DNA of 64,000 nt from NCBI GenBank assembly GCA_949316235.1, contig OX438744.1:31306778-31370777 (forward strand), written 5' to 3'. This DNA comes from Oegoconia quadripuncta (Eukaryota; Arthropoda; Insecta; Lepidoptera; Autostichidae). A program made the translations under genes and the position numbers. Within the stretch, counting starts at the first letter, position 1. Each line of letters begins with the position of its first letter. Positions 12,868 through 25,229 of this stretch are shown one piece after another. Under the pieces are notes generated by a model. The model did not search any database. It was not told the DNA's origin and saw only the letters and a list, made by a program, of their open reading frames with translations.

Positions 12868-13172
12868 AGGTTTCGTACTTGACCTCAATCACACCTGATG
12901 TTATGTGAAGATGAGGTCGAAGGTGGAAGCGTACTGACCCGGAAACCCCAATACATTTGGGTGACTGACTATCTTATCTCTGACAACCGGAAACAACATT
13001 GCTGCTTGGCGGCAGATTTAGATAAGATGGTGGTAGCTAGCCAGGCGGACATTTAACATGCCCTACCATCAACCAAACCGAGAACTTAAACATGTACCCC
13101 GCCGGGAATCGAACCCGCGACCTCCGAATCGTAAACTCAATGTTGTTTAGATTGAGCCGCGGAGGCGGTTCA
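12868..13172 (-). mobile_element. tRNA-derived SINE (family B), near full length
   Basis: The minus strand starts CCGCCTCCGCGGCTCAATCT, has the B-box region CGCGGGTTCGATTCCCGGCG, and ends with AACATCAGGTGTGATTGAGG plus an A-rich tail. It shares its whole length with 14022-14335. Confidence 0.85.
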
Positions 13173-13884
13173 CCCTCTAATAAAATAATGTATGCTCTAT
13201 TGCGAATTACAAGCCATTGTCCCCAAGTAGTTCCACGCTCCACTCCCACTCCTAAACCCTAAATTATTCCATCCAGTCAACCGGTGTAACTACTAATGGG
13301 CCTATGACGACTACTTTTCCGTTAATTAATACAGCCTATTCAGTCCCAATCCTCACAATAATAGCGTTTTATAATTCATTCATTCACGATGAAATACCTG
13401 CTCGTATCTCCTACGTGTTCCATTCCTTTTGTAGTCGCCGTTTCACCAATTTATCTCCACTGCACAGTCAAAACACAGTCAAACAGAATTTAAAATAAAA
13501 ACACACAACAAAATACATAATTTTATTTCGGGCATCATCCTCTTGAGCTGGTTCACTTTACTAAAACTAAGGTTGAATCAATATTCTATTCCCGAACGCA
13601 CCAAAGTGCATTTTCGCTTGTCACGTTTATATCGCGGAAGCTTTCCCTCGGTCTATAAATAGCGGAGAATTTCGCTCTATATCTTTCGAGATCTGTTGTA
13701 TGGTTTATTGTGGAATAGCGTTGAGGTAACCGGACTTTCTCGCGCTGTAGATTATCTTCTGCGGGTCGGATAACTTTTGTAGGAACGAGCGATTTATATT
13801 GACCGATATACAATAAGCATATACTAGCTGTAAGGTTGGGTGAAATCAGTTTATTAAAATCTCGGACTAAAAAATACATAGTGT

Positions 13885-14580
13885 AGTCCATCATCATATC
13901 AGCCACAGGACGTCCACTGTTGAATATAGGCTTCCCCCATAGAAGTATAGAGTGACCAATTGGAAGCGGCATGTATCCAGCGCCTTCCCGCGACCTTTAG
14001 CTGGTCGTCTGTCCACCTTTAACCGCCTCCGTGGCTCAATGTAAACAACATTGGGTTTACGATTCGGAGGTCGCGGGTTCGATCCCCAGTGGGGTACATG
14101 TTTAAGTATTCGGTTTGGTTGGTGGTAGGGTATTTTAAAAGTCCGCCTAGCTAACTACCACCATCTTATCTAAATCTTCCGTCAAGCAGCAATGTTAATA
14201 GCATTGTTGTGTTCCGGTTGTCAGAGATAAGATAGCCAGTCCCCCAAATGTCTTGGAGTTTCCGGGTCAGTACGCTTCCACCGTCGGCCTCATCATCACT
14301 TAACATCAGGTGGGATTGAGGTCAAAAACCTTGTGATTGGACGTCCTACGCTGCGCTTATTCGTGCGTGGTCTCCACTCGAGAACTTTAATGCCCCACCG
14401 ACGATCAGTCCTTCGAGCCATGCTTCTTGTCAACTGCCACTTCACTTGCTAATCCGCTGGGCTATGTCAGTTACCTATCTACGAATTTCTTCATTCCCGA
14501 TTCGATCACGTAATGAAACGCCGAGCATCGCCCTTTCCATAGCTCGTTGCGTGACTTTGAGCTATCCATCTCTATAACAA
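13885..14580 (-). mobile_element. LINE fragment interrupted by a family B SINE
   Basis: The left part (13885-14020: ACGTCCACTGTTGAATATAG, then CTGGTCGTCTGTCCACCTTT) and right part (14330-14580: GGACGTCCTACGCTGCGCTT, GCTAATCCGCTGGGCTATGT) are neighbouring parts of a common lepidopteran non-LTR element. They are separated by a SINE. Confidence 0.65.
14022..14335 (+). mobile_element. SINE (family B) nested in LINE
   Basis: It starts CCGCCTCCGTGGCTCAATGT, has B box GGTTCGATCCC, the body GTTCCGGTTGTCAGAGATAA, and ends AACATCAGGTGGGATTGAGG. A short CCTT at both borders may be the target-site duplication. Confidence 0.8.
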
Positions 14581-14649
14581 ATGTCATCTATTCAGGTGTA
14601 ATCGAGGAACAGACATCCAAACTTTCGCATTTATAATATTAGTGGAAGG

Positions 14650-16440
14650 TGAGATCACAGAATTGAATTGAATGGAAAAAAATGCTACACTCGGATCTTT
14701 AGAGACGACACAGACAAGTATAATAAAAACCCAACCGCCGACGTCATACGGTAATTAGTACCTGCACTTAATGGTACCACAATGTAGCCATCCCGTTTCT
14801 ACCCAGTCCTGGCCTAGGTACTTGATACACCTGTCTCCTGTGAAGGTAATAACTCACATCCATTGTCGCCCAGCTGTTCCCACTATCTTCATCGTCCGTT
14901 CATAACTCTATTATTATTTTTTCTTGGTTTATTTTTTTTAGATTTTACGAGATAGGTTTGGTCCAATAACACCATATTTGTCAAGAAAATACAACACAGT
15001 ATCGTGTGCACATGTTTTCCGAACCGAGACTTTTGCGAGATTATCCAAGTATAGTTAATTTAAGGACTCAAGTTAGCTTGCCACAAATAACTGGCTTGTT
15101 GGGGTTTTCGTCGGAAACAATGAGAATTCGTTGTATCCCTTACGCCTATTATAAACAGATTAATGTCGAACGACTAACACACCGAGCAATCAGTATTTTC
15201 GCATTGAATTGAGTACACTATAGCAATCAATCAGCGCCGATTTTTTTACCTGAAATTCAATTAAAAAGCACTTGTTTTTTATCCGTCGTTGGGAGACCCT
15301 AATGGTCGCATATTACGTTACGTGCCAGACTTTTGTATTGATAATCCTTTTTTATTTTTACAGGTAAGTTGCAGTCGAGTTGTTTAATTTGGAGAAAAGA
15401 AAAGTGGTGACCGATAAGTATTACTATAAATATAATAGTAACTAAATATCACCTTAACCTAATTATTTCATAGAATTTCAGAATATCCTACGTCTTTTTA
15501 CTTTTCTAAATTCAACGTGAGGGAAGCGAAACGTAGTGAAATGGACCATGATCTAAGCAACAAATCACGGCATTCAGTGCCGGATTAAGTCAACTTCATG
15601 CCATACGGGCCGTATCTACCAGTATCAGTTTAAAAAATCATCTAGTGTCTACTGTCATCATTGGGACAAAATGCAACTCTATCGACTCTCGGCTTGGTTT
15701 CCGCGATATATACACAAGTCCGACTTATCGTGTGGAGGTCAAACAGTGACATCCACCGCTACCTTCCTACTACTACGGCGACGTCATCACCATCATTCTC
15801 AGCCCACATCCACCCATGGCTAGGTATATTACGCCAATTCGCATGGTCCCGTGCCAGCTGCATCGAGCGACATCCCGTCAACTGTACGACGTTGCAAAGG
15901 ACTGGCGACTTTTTTGCCCACCATACTTTGACTGTCGTACATTCACTGACCCACGTCTTCGACTTTCGTTTCTCGCCGATTTTATGTGGTATGCGATCAA
16001 CATGAGAGAGCGCCTCATTACTCGTTGTGCAACCTTAATTTTGAGCATATTCTGTTTATTGAATGGCCCTGACACTATTAATCATCAGGCATTTTGGGAG
16101 TATAGCTAACCTACGTACATTGCACGGGGTTTTTCAAGTTCCATTTGAGGCATAACTCACTTCTTTGGACCTGTTACATAGTTTTGTCGATTAGCTCATT
16201 GTTCACGCGGCAATTTCACGTTTTCTCATTGGTTGGCACCTGGACTGCGATTTTGGTGCCCTCCTGTTGCTCACTTTGGTTAAGTGGACTAATCCGGCAC
16301 TGCTGGCATCCTCACTCCCAACATAATATGACCCTCGCCTTACTTTTACCCAAATCGAATTGTATATTTTCGTGAATCTTATATGGAGAACAGTGGCTAT
16401 AGCTGGCTATAATTTAAGCTTTTCATGTCGTCTACAAACG
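14650..16440. other. No recognised gene or repeat
   Basis: There are open frames up to 114 codons (15661-16005) but no known domain and no usable splice context. It may be degenerate repeat or single-copy DNA. Confidence 0.45.
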
Positions 16441-17329
16441 CTCGAGCGGATATTTCTCGCCGCATTGCCCCCGGGTAGCCGGGCTAGGCCTCGATCCATA
16501 GCAAAGATAACGTAATGGTTTTATACCGTTTTGTGTGGTAACTGACTTGTACGTACAGGTAATGTTCTGTTGTGATATGATGTTCTTGTTAGCTTGACAT
16601 AAATAAAATGTTAATTTATTACTTAGTGTTCGGAGCTTTTTTTTTCGGGTGTATGTATGTAGATTTCTATGTTATTCTCAGTAGGTAGCCTAGATGGTTT
16701 GTCCGAATTTGAAGTGTAAGTTGTCGTTCGCTTCGTCTTGATCCGATCCGATTGATGGCGCCCGTAAAATACTAAATATGCTAGAGTTTTTTTTTTAATC
16801 GAGTTTTATTGGTTTTTAAATATCTAAATTTTTATTAATATGTATGTGAATCCTGGCGGAGAAGAATGCAACTAACCTGTCTTTAAAAGGCGACTAAGAG
16901 ATCGTGAGAATAACAACATAGCTCAGCGATGCGTAGCAATAGTGTCATAGGTGCGAAGCACCCAAAAAATTTGCAATCACCAACTCGCCCACCGAGGGCT
17001 GGGCAACACCTCCCACGGAAAGTATCGCTTACTACTTTTTCCTATTCAGATTGAATAAAAAAGTGCTTTTTTTTTCAATTTACCATACAGTGTGTTCCAC
17101 AGCGAACTTCATGTGAACACGCGCTAAAATGGTGTTCGTTACTAAGTTGTTCGAACCAGATAGTTTCCAATAACTATAAAATCCTCATTCAATTGTATTC
17201 CAGGGAACTTCTACTAAAACTACCGTTTTATTGTGAAGACGGAGAAACGTTGGCTTTTTGGATCATGGTAATATTTACATTCATGTTAGTGGTTTTCGAC
17301 ACGTAAAAATAATTAAACCAACCTAATTT

Positions 17330-17460
17330 TGTATATTCCTTAAGGTGAATCGGGGATATTGGTTTGGGAAACCTTTAATGTTTGGGATATCTCTGATCAC
17401 CCTATTTGGGATAACGGTCGTGACGTTATTGAACCAACCCATCTCTTTCCGTGGTTGTCA
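17330..17460 (+). repeat. Dispersed repeat D, fragment
   Basis: TTTGGGATATCTCTGATCAC, then TTTGGGATAACGGTCGTGAC. Other copies are at 25700-25900 (+), 50600-50868 (-), 59605-59865 (-) and a piece at 32885-32930 (-). The longer copies include a motif like TCTTCCCGTGGGTG with AAGGCGACTA, which I associate with non-LTR 3' ends. Confidence 0.65.
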
Positions 17461-18068
17461 CATAAAGTGATTAAGGGTTTTTCTTTACTTGGCAAATGAT
17501 GTAAACAAACAATTGATTTGATTACGGCAAAAGCACAATTCCAAAATAAGTCGTGTGTGGTATGAAATAAAAGGCAATCAAAAATTAGAACTTGAAGTAG
17601 TATAGTTTGTACTTAGTTATTCCAAATTTGCACTATTCGTTTTCGATTAATGAATAAGTTGAGTAACGTCTGGCGCGGTCGCAGGGGGCTAAGTTTGAAC
17701 GATAATACCAAAGCTAAATCATAACCAAAAACGTTACGTGAATAATATTTCGTATCGCGCTAATCATTTGAACGGAAATTAAACTACTTTTTTTAATACT
17801 CGTGGTTATTAGCTCTAAATATTTTGGGTTTGGTTTTACTTTGGTAGCGTCAACGATATAATCGTTCACAAAAAATTGCGCGATACCATTTTTACTTCAG
17901 CTAAACTAAAGCTAAACCAAAAACAAAAACGTTCCGTTCGAATGGTAATACCGTTGTAAAATAGCGCGACGATTGGTCCCCAGGTGTTGGATAGGTGACC
18001 AGTAGTAACATTAATACGAGTATTTCCTTGCTTCGGAGGACAAGTTAAATAGTCGGTCCGAAAGGCAG

Positions 18069-18441
18069 ATTCCACCTCCGCACTCCTTCCACTGTAACTC
18101 CTGTAACTTAGCGTGATTAGCTACTTACCAAGAACTCACTGCGTCCCTTGGCGCCGTCCGTGCTGTATTCTATACTCATTAGGGACTGAGCCTCACACAA
18201 TCCCCTTTTCCCATTTAATTTTAACCTCATACGAGGGTTTTCTCCTTTTCTCTGGCTACACTCCCATTTGTAAAGGGGAAGGAGGAAATAATTTTATTTT
18301 TCCTTCTTTAAACCTCTTTTTCTTCTTCTTAAATAAATTTGGGGCCCAAGGTAGCGTAAAGTCTTTTCTCGGGACCCGCTTACTTTCTGCCGCTGTTGAT
18401 CCTGGCTACAGGAGTTGCAGTGGGAGAGTGTGGAGGTGGAT
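18069..18441. mobile_element. TIR element, about 40-bp inverted ends
   Basis: CCACCTCCGCACTCCTTCCA then CTGTAACTCCTGTA at the left pairs with TACAGGAGTTGCAGTGGGAG then AGTGTGGAGGTGG at the right, with a few mismatches. The interior contains pyrimidine-rich sequence and no transposase. Confidence 0.6.
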
Positions 18442-18679
18442 CACGTAACTCCTGTAAGCCAGTACGTGACTATATTGCTACCTGGATCCCATACTAATTA
18501 AAGAAAGTATTCAAGGGTGAAAAAGTTAAAAGAGAAAAAGTCCGGAAGGCACTCCTTAAGCCAAGTCGGTGGCCTACAGGGGCGGCTTTTGAACACTTGT
18601 CTATCACGTGGCCACTAAATCCACTGCATTGGGCCCGCGTGGTGGATTACGGCCCATCTCTCCCAGTGAGAACTTAAAA

Positions 18680-19345
18680 CTTCAAGCATTTATTTCAACG
18701 TAATATACATGATATCATTTGTTGAATGTCAATTTAAATCTATTGGAAATAAAAATAGGGCTTAAGCATTTTTCGGTTAGTCAGTATGTCCAAGCTACCA
18801 CCGCTTCGGAAAGGGAAATCATCTATGGGAAAAGAAGCGGCGCAAGAAACCCACAGGGTCATTTTTCTTTTCTTTTGTTAATATATATAAAAGTACACAA
18901 CTAATACAATTGAATAATTTTTGGAAGCTGGGCGAAGTATACCAAGCGTTTTTGTCATTCAGGTAGTCACTAATTTTGTGATAATCTTTCTTTGTTAATG
19001 TTGTTTTGACATGGTTTTTAAATTGTTTTTCATTTAGATTAATGATATTCTCAGGTATAAGGTTATAAAAGCGTATACAGTGTCCCATAAATGATGTATT
19101 AACTTTGCTCAGTCTGAACATAGGGGTGGCTAATTTGTCCTTATATCTCAATGTTAAGTTATCCTTATCACTATTTTTTGGGAATGCAGAAATATTTTTT
19201 CGTACGTATTATTCTCGTAAATAAATTGTGAAGTAACAGTTAAAATATTAATTTCTTTGAACCAGAGAACTTTGAGAGGTGGTTGTGCGCCAACAGTGGG
19301 GACGTTAAGGTTGTTATGAAGATCCTTATGCACGTTGAACAATTA
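18680..19345 (-). mobile_element. Non-LTR retrotransposon 3' end (RT C-terminus)
   Basis: Minus-strand codons in 18819-19151 encode FMGHCIRFYNLIPENIINLN and YHKISDYLNDKNAW. The 3' UTR runs to about 18680 with GCGCCGCTTCTTTTCCCATA, which repeats at 29708-29990. The coding part is diverged from the 1937-2515 copy, so it is a different subfamily. Confidence 0.8.
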
Positions 19346-19494
19346 CTTAAAAGATCACTGAAAATCTTAGATTTTCGTAAAATTAACAACAAGATGCTTT
19401 ATAGAAAATTGTAATATGACATAAAATAATCATGACTATGATAAGTCCAAAAATATCAAGGTTGTTACCTTTGTTAGTTTTGATTTGGTTTTGG

Positions 19495-19547
19495 TTTGAT
19501 TTAGTAAAATGATAACCTAATTTAGGTTATCATTTTACTAAATCAAA
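19495..19547. repeat. Perfect 25-bp-arm hairpin
   Basis: Arms 19495-19519 and 19523-19547 (start TTTGATTTAGTAAAATGATA) are exact complements with a 3-bp loop, so it is a near-perfect palindrome. Confidence 0.9.
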
Positions 19548-19755
19548 AGAGGAAATATGTCGGTCGATGTAGTATTTTATCGTCAAATCAAAACTGAGCT
19601 ATCTATTTGCGATAATATTACGGTCACTTTTAATGTCATTAATTTAATATGATAAACAGATAGAAACCGGAATTAAATCAGTGAACGGTTAGATAGCAAA
19701 CCCCTTTGACTTTACGATTAAAGATAATTAGGTACGATTAGTAGATACTATACAG

Positions 19756-19800
19756 TATGAAATTTAATTCGTGTAATTCCTGTTTTAGTGATTATTTACT
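19756..19800. mobile_element. Single end of TIR element G
   Basis: GAAATTTAATTCGTGTAATT then CCTGTTTTAGTGA matches the end of the elements at 42257-42494 and 61395-61692. Confidence 0.55.
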
Positions 19801-20962
19801 AGTGTTGTTACTTTTTTGACAAACTGGTTCCGTAACAATTTGTTCACTCATATCACGGGGTCCGGCTAGGGATAGGTTTGTGTCGGAGCGATTTATATAG
19901 ACTCTTAACTATTTTAGTACTTTATAATTTCTTTAATAAAATAGGTGCCTGAAAAATCAAAAAATTCTGACATTATCAAAGTGCGGCCAAATGCCTGACA
20001 TGTGTCTCACCCTGGCGTCTCATAACCCTAATTATTATTACACTGGTTTACAGGAGATAAAAGGGGGGAACGGAAGCGGGGCGCCTCTAAACCAAAACTT
20101 TCCCAATTCCATAATAATGTTACCGTATATTAAAATGTATATGTGCACCGTTCCGGTTCACTTGCCATTCCGACCTCGGTTGCCTTTGTTACCCCAAGGT
20201 CGCACTGCTACGTGTTTCGGAGGTCACGGACGCTTCCTACAGCGTGTTCATTTGGGAAAGTTGCTCTGTGTGCACACTGCCTAACGCCCTGTGACATCAA
20301 ACGACCTGGAAGTTAAGTTACAATCTCAACTGTAAATCTATGGCCTCAGAGTGCCTTTTTGAATGGTTTATTGTCGGGTCAATTATATGAATATGCTTAG
20401 TAAGGTCTTTAAAAGCTTTGGTCACGGCAGCGGGCGAAACGACGTATATTAGGAAATTGTTTCTTTTGAACAGCTGATATAGAATTATACATACGGTCAA
20501 CTACATGCAAATATAAGATTTGATAGAATCTGTTCGTGTCACGATACGTCAAATACGTTAAAGAATAAAGTGAGAAGCCAGCGTTTTATCTGTGGCGCTT
20601 GCGGACAAGTCCCCGGTTCGTCGATTGTGTGTAATTTTTTTTTTATGAAATCTAGTCACCATCATCTTATTTAAGAGCCCGGTGGAGTTTTTTGAAATCT
20701 AGTACGGGTTCCAAATGCAAAATTTGTTTCACTGTGGCCATTCCATCTTCGCACTACCAGGCGAGGGTACGGTCCAACCCGTATGTATGTCGTTGACATG
20801 CCAAACATTTGTTCATTCATAATGCGAACTGCCAAGGTCTGGCAGTCCCTTCTGGCGTCAGTTTGTTTATTCCTACAACCTTGGGATCTGCAAGATCTCG
20901 TGTTGTTCTTCAACCACATCATCATTTTCCAAGAGGCAAAATTGTGGACAAATCACAGACGG

Positions 20963-21060
20963 CTGTATTAATAAATCGATCGTCTCAATACAATTTTTCC
21001 AACGGGTTCTCAACTTAAGGCCATGTCAATCTTGAGAACGGTTTATAAACCGTACTCCAT
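20963..21060. mobile_element. Small TIR element (possible)
   Basis: CTGTATTAATAAATCGATCG then TCTCAA at the left and CTTGAGAACGGTTTATAAAC at the right resemble the ends of the region 31066-31385. Arms are imperfect. Confidence 0.35.
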
Positions 21061-21623
21061 GCAGCTTAGGTCCTTCACGAGACTCGTTATAAGGATTGCT
21101 TGTTTCCAAACAAAATAGGTACTTATATGGGTGCTAGAAAAGGCATTCATTTTGTATCTGATGACCAACACAATTAGAAGTCATTTCTATACATTTCCAC
21201 TCATATGTCAAGCCTTAACAACGAGCATGCAGGTCACCTGATGGAAAGCAATCACCGCCGCCCATGGACACCCGCAACACCAAAAGTTGCCGGCCTTTGA
21301 GGAAGGTGTAGGGTCGTTAATAATTTTGTATGGGAACGACCTACGCTATTTAATTCCTATGGTCCGTTCTATTCATTATGCCTGCGGGACAAATGCTTCC
21401 AGACCATTGTAAAAAAAAAAGTATGGCTCACAGCGACTGTCATGTCATGTCATATCAAGGTGTTGGTACAATTCCTCATCGGTTCGGGACAGGGACGTCG
21501 ATTTCTTTTTTCTTGAGAGTAGATAGGGTTTTCTTTAGGTTATATGGGACGTTCGTAAACATAAATACTACGCCCGTGATTGACTTCTTCACTGACACTT
21601 CCGTCCACGCAACGGCACATTAA

Positions 21624-22032
21624 TATTGGGTCTTTACCTATGAAATTGGAGGTTTTTTCTTTGTTAAACATGTGTACCAATTCCTGCGATTTTCAAAGCT
21701 ATATCCAAATTTGTTTAATATGTGGAAAATGGAATATTATTTCAAGGTTTCACATGAAATATTTTTTAATTTCTGGGCTAAATCATATAATAAAAAAAAT
21801 TTGAACAGAGCTGTTTTTAAGTGCTTCCCATAATCATTTCTTAAATTCGCTGATCTTTTATAAAGCGGTTACTTTTAAAAATTAACGCTGCCTATGCTTA
21901 ACTTAATGTTATCCGATAATACACACAAAGTTTAGCTAAATTTGTATTGCCGTCCCAAAAAAAAAATCAAAAATGTTTGTATGGAGAAATTCTTCATACA
22001 AAACGTCAATTTCATAGGTAAGGACCTAATAT
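21624..22032. mobile_element. TIR element E (about 410 bp)
   Basis: The ends are TATTGGGTCTTTACCTATGA and, inverted, TATTAGGTCCTTACCTATGA. The interior has ATTATCGGATAACATTAAGT on the minus strand. A second copy is at 40154-40532 and a fragment at 22735-22925. There is no coding capacity, so it is a MITE. Confidence 0.8.
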
Positions 22033-22577
22033 TTAAATCACGCGTTGATTTTTCTAAAGAGTGTCTATCATTTAGTACCTACTTACTGAATGTTTTACTC
22101 AATTTTAGTTAGACCTATAATATATACCTAAGTATCTTACCTACTTATAATCGTAATCAGTCGATCCGGGCGCCACACTGATTTAGCAGATACGGAGTAT
22201 GTTCGGCACCTTATCTGATTTATCGTTTGATCGGTTGCCAACGCTAGCAAGGCCTTTAGGCGACTCTTGTATTGACGTCACGTGCCTACTATTTGTATAG
22301 ATGGGGTTGTATGTCATCCAGCCTTGACCTTGTGCATTCTGTCCGTCGATGCATCAATCGTTCTGTTTTGTTTAATGGAGACCGTGGGCAACCGCGGGTT
22401 TTCTGAGCATGCCCCTCGAGTACTAAGTATGTTGTACGTACTAACTTCAACCCGTGTGGATTTCTTTTTATTTTAGCGTGGATAAATCCCAGCATTTACA
22501 TGATGATAGTAGATTCAGAATGTTAGCGCGTGTTTGCAAATACAAAAGCAGAGATTCTAATTTGTAGTTCTACTTAT

Positions 22578-23485
22578 TAGGCGATGCACTGGAAATAATA
22601 TTTCTTTTGATTTGTGGAGCGGAGGAGGTCGCATGCCGCCGAGACGAGCCATGCAGCAATGGCAACAAATATAGCGGAAAAGCTGATGGTTTTCACATTT
22701 ACAAATTATTTTCTTAGATTAGGTTAGATTAGGATTAAGACTGTTTTCTCCATACAAACAATTTTGATTTTTTTTTGGGAACGGCAAATTCAAATTTAGT
22801 TAAACTTTGTGTGTATTATCGGATAACATTAAGTTAGGTATAGGCAGCGTTAATTTTTTAAAGTAACCGCTTTATAAAAGTTTTAGCGAATCTAAGAAAT
22901 GATTATGGGAAAAGCACATGAAAAGAGCTCTGTAAATGTGTAAACACATTTCTTTACAACTGGAAGCAAACGAACGATGTTAAAATAAAGAAAATTGAAC
23001 CTTAAGGAACAAAATTAAAATTCATAATTTGTTCAGTCATCGACGCCCTTGTAAAAATCATCACCTTGCAACGTATTTTGTTGTAATTCTACGACATTAA
23101 TAGTAGAAGTGTTTAAAAAGTTGACGCCCGACCGCATATTTTATATTTTGCGGACGCCATATTGGATTTTTTACCATAAATGACACCTTGCACTTCAAAA
23201 TCTGGCAAGTCTTTTAGGCTGCAGGAGGTAAAATGAAAATGTAAAATACAGAAATACCCTCAAAACACATTACTCTCCTTCCCAGGGCAGTCGGGTAAAG
23301 GCGATGCAGTTGATATAATATTTGTTTTGATCCGTTGAGTGATGAATACACACTGTAGGCACATTTTGTTACAACTGGAAGCAAATGCCCGATGTTAAAA
23401 TAAACAAAATTAAACCGTTAAAACAAAAATAAAATTCATAAACGCGGAGGGCCGTAATAATTTGTTCAAACATCGACGCCCGAGC
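22578..23485. repeat. Local segmental duplication
   Basis: GCGATGCACTGGAAATAATA (22580) resembles GCGATGCAGTTGATATAATA (23303). ACAACTGGAAGCAAACGAAC (22957) resembles ACAACTGGAAGCAAATGCCC (23371), and both are followed by CATCGACGCCC. The first copy carries an element E insert. Copies are clearly diverged. Confidence 0.65.
22735..22925. mobile_element. TIR element E, internal fragment
   Basis: It shares TAAGACTGTTTTCTCCATAC to AACCGCTTTATAAAAGTTTT with the copy at 40200-40350 but lacks both ends. It lies inside one of two locally duplicated segments (see 22578-23055). Confidence 0.75.
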
Positions 23486-24204
23486 AAAAAGCGACCGGCG
23501 CGAAAAATGTTCCCATTTAATCGCGTTGCAGCGTATTTTAATTTTATTACTTACGCGGTTTTATGGCGCGTGGTTTTTTTTTCTCAGTCGCGAAAGGGTT
23601 CATCTGAGGTAATTTCGTCGATTTATCGTATTTATCGCGCGTAAAACGCGTCTGACTCTTTTTATACGCGTTGTTACGTTAAAGTAAATTGTTTATACTG
23701 TAATCGATAAAAATTCGGTCAAACGTGTATCCGGGCCACACACAAAGGTTCCGCCATCGCTAATTTTAAGTTAACTATAACAATGCTGGGAGTTTAACGA
23801 TTTAACGTTTTATAGATTTTACTTTAGGCAAATTAAAATTTTATTGATGTAAATACTCCCGTAGTATCGAACTTAGTGTACAGATACAGAAAACAGATAA
23901 ACCTTTGAGGCTTCGTTATCATCAGGCACAGGCCGTCCACTGCTGAACGTAGGCCTCCCCATAAAATTACAGGCCTACATAGTACAAATTAAGATTAATC
24001 AGAAAACTATAAATATTTTTCGATCTTTTGCTTATTGTTGAACTAAGTAATTGCCTCATCTTACTTTGACACCAGCCCCGTAGCATGACATCGTTTGTCG
24101 TTCGCGACGTAGGTGTGAGAGTGTGATAGTTGTATATTTCGTCCAAGCGAATGAGCAGGACAACTATTATCTCGTGCGACATAAACTATTGTCATACTAC
24201 TAGT

Positions 24205-24400
24205 GCAGTGTGATGGAATTCAATTTATAGCGATAGGACACACTTCTTGAGACTTCGGAGAACCTAGATCTCGCTGACAAACAGACACACGAATTATCTG
24301 GTCCCAAACTGGGCAAAGCCTGTGCTATGGATATTACACAAACGCCCGTGACTTGGGAATTGTTTTCTTTTATGCTCAACGGGTTAGCACTTGACCTCAA
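24205..24400 (-). mobile_element. SINE (family C) fragment
   Basis: The minus strand has TCCATAGCACAGGCTTTGCC and CAGTTTGGGACCAG, similar to the tail of the full copies at 26439 and 48449. Confidence 0.5.
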
Positions 24401-24632
24401 TCATAACTGACATATCGGCTCCGAATACATTTTCCTTGCTGTCGGAGTCTTAAATTTTTTCTTTAATTTTTCAAAGCGCTTAGTCGATGTCACTGGTGAC
24501 ACGAGAGCTGGCTGTTTCGTCGCTCAACGCTTAAGTATCTGCATCCAGGGAGATAGCGCTGCCAGCGCTCTGGGTCCCTTCCCACGCTCGCCACACGCCC
24601 AATTTTTTACATTTGTTCCAGTTTATATTTAA

Positions 24633-24951
24633 ATCAGTCAGTACGCTTCCACCTTCGGCCTCATCTTCACTTAACATCAGGTGTGATTGAGGTCAAATGC
24701 TAAACCATTGTACATAAAAAAATGCCATCTTTTTATTTGTTACTGTTTTTAAATAAATGTAGTGAAGATGAGGCCGAAGGTAGAAGCGTACTAACCCGGA
24801 AACCCTATCCAATTTGTGGAACTGGCTATCATATCTCTGACAACCGGAACACAACAATACTATTAACATTGCTGTTTGGCGACAGACTTAGATAAGATGG
24901 TGGTAGCTAGCCAGACGGACATTTAAATTGCCCTACCACCAACCAAACCAA
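24633..24951. mobile_element. Inverted pair of family B SINE pieces
   Basis: 24633-24712 (+) is the SINE 3' part and 24759-24951 (-) is a longer 5'-truncated copy. The two share about 60 bp of inverted complementarity, for example CTTCCACCTTCGGCCTCATC against its complement. Confidence 0.75.
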
Positions 24952-24977
24952 TTTGTATTTATGACACAATATTTTAC

Positions 24978-25050
24978 TCCTAGCAGGATTCGAAACTGCA
25001 CCCGTTAGTTTTAAAAGCAGAATCGCTACGCTACTGCACCGATTGACCGT
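24978..25050 (-). mobile_element. tRNA-like SINE head fragment
   Basis: The minus strand shows CGGTGCAGTAGCGTAGC and GTTTCGAATCCTGCTAGGAG. It is a degraded A and B box with no tail. Confidence 0.45.
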
Positions 25051-25229
25051 AATTCTTACTCACTTTTATTTTTAATATCATCAGCCGAGAGGAGTCTCGT
25101 TCAGTACTCCGTTGTCCACTCACGGTTTACGATTATCGTACTATTCCCGAGTTTCCGGCACGTCACGGGTTTACATGCCCATCTATTTGTGTAGCGTTGA
25201 TTGTGCCTAGCTATTTGGTGTGCTTAGGA

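Noticed and set aside
15661..16109. Overlapping open frames of 97-114 codons
   Set aside because: They have no known motif, overlap each other in different frames, and have no splice-site or start context that would favour one.
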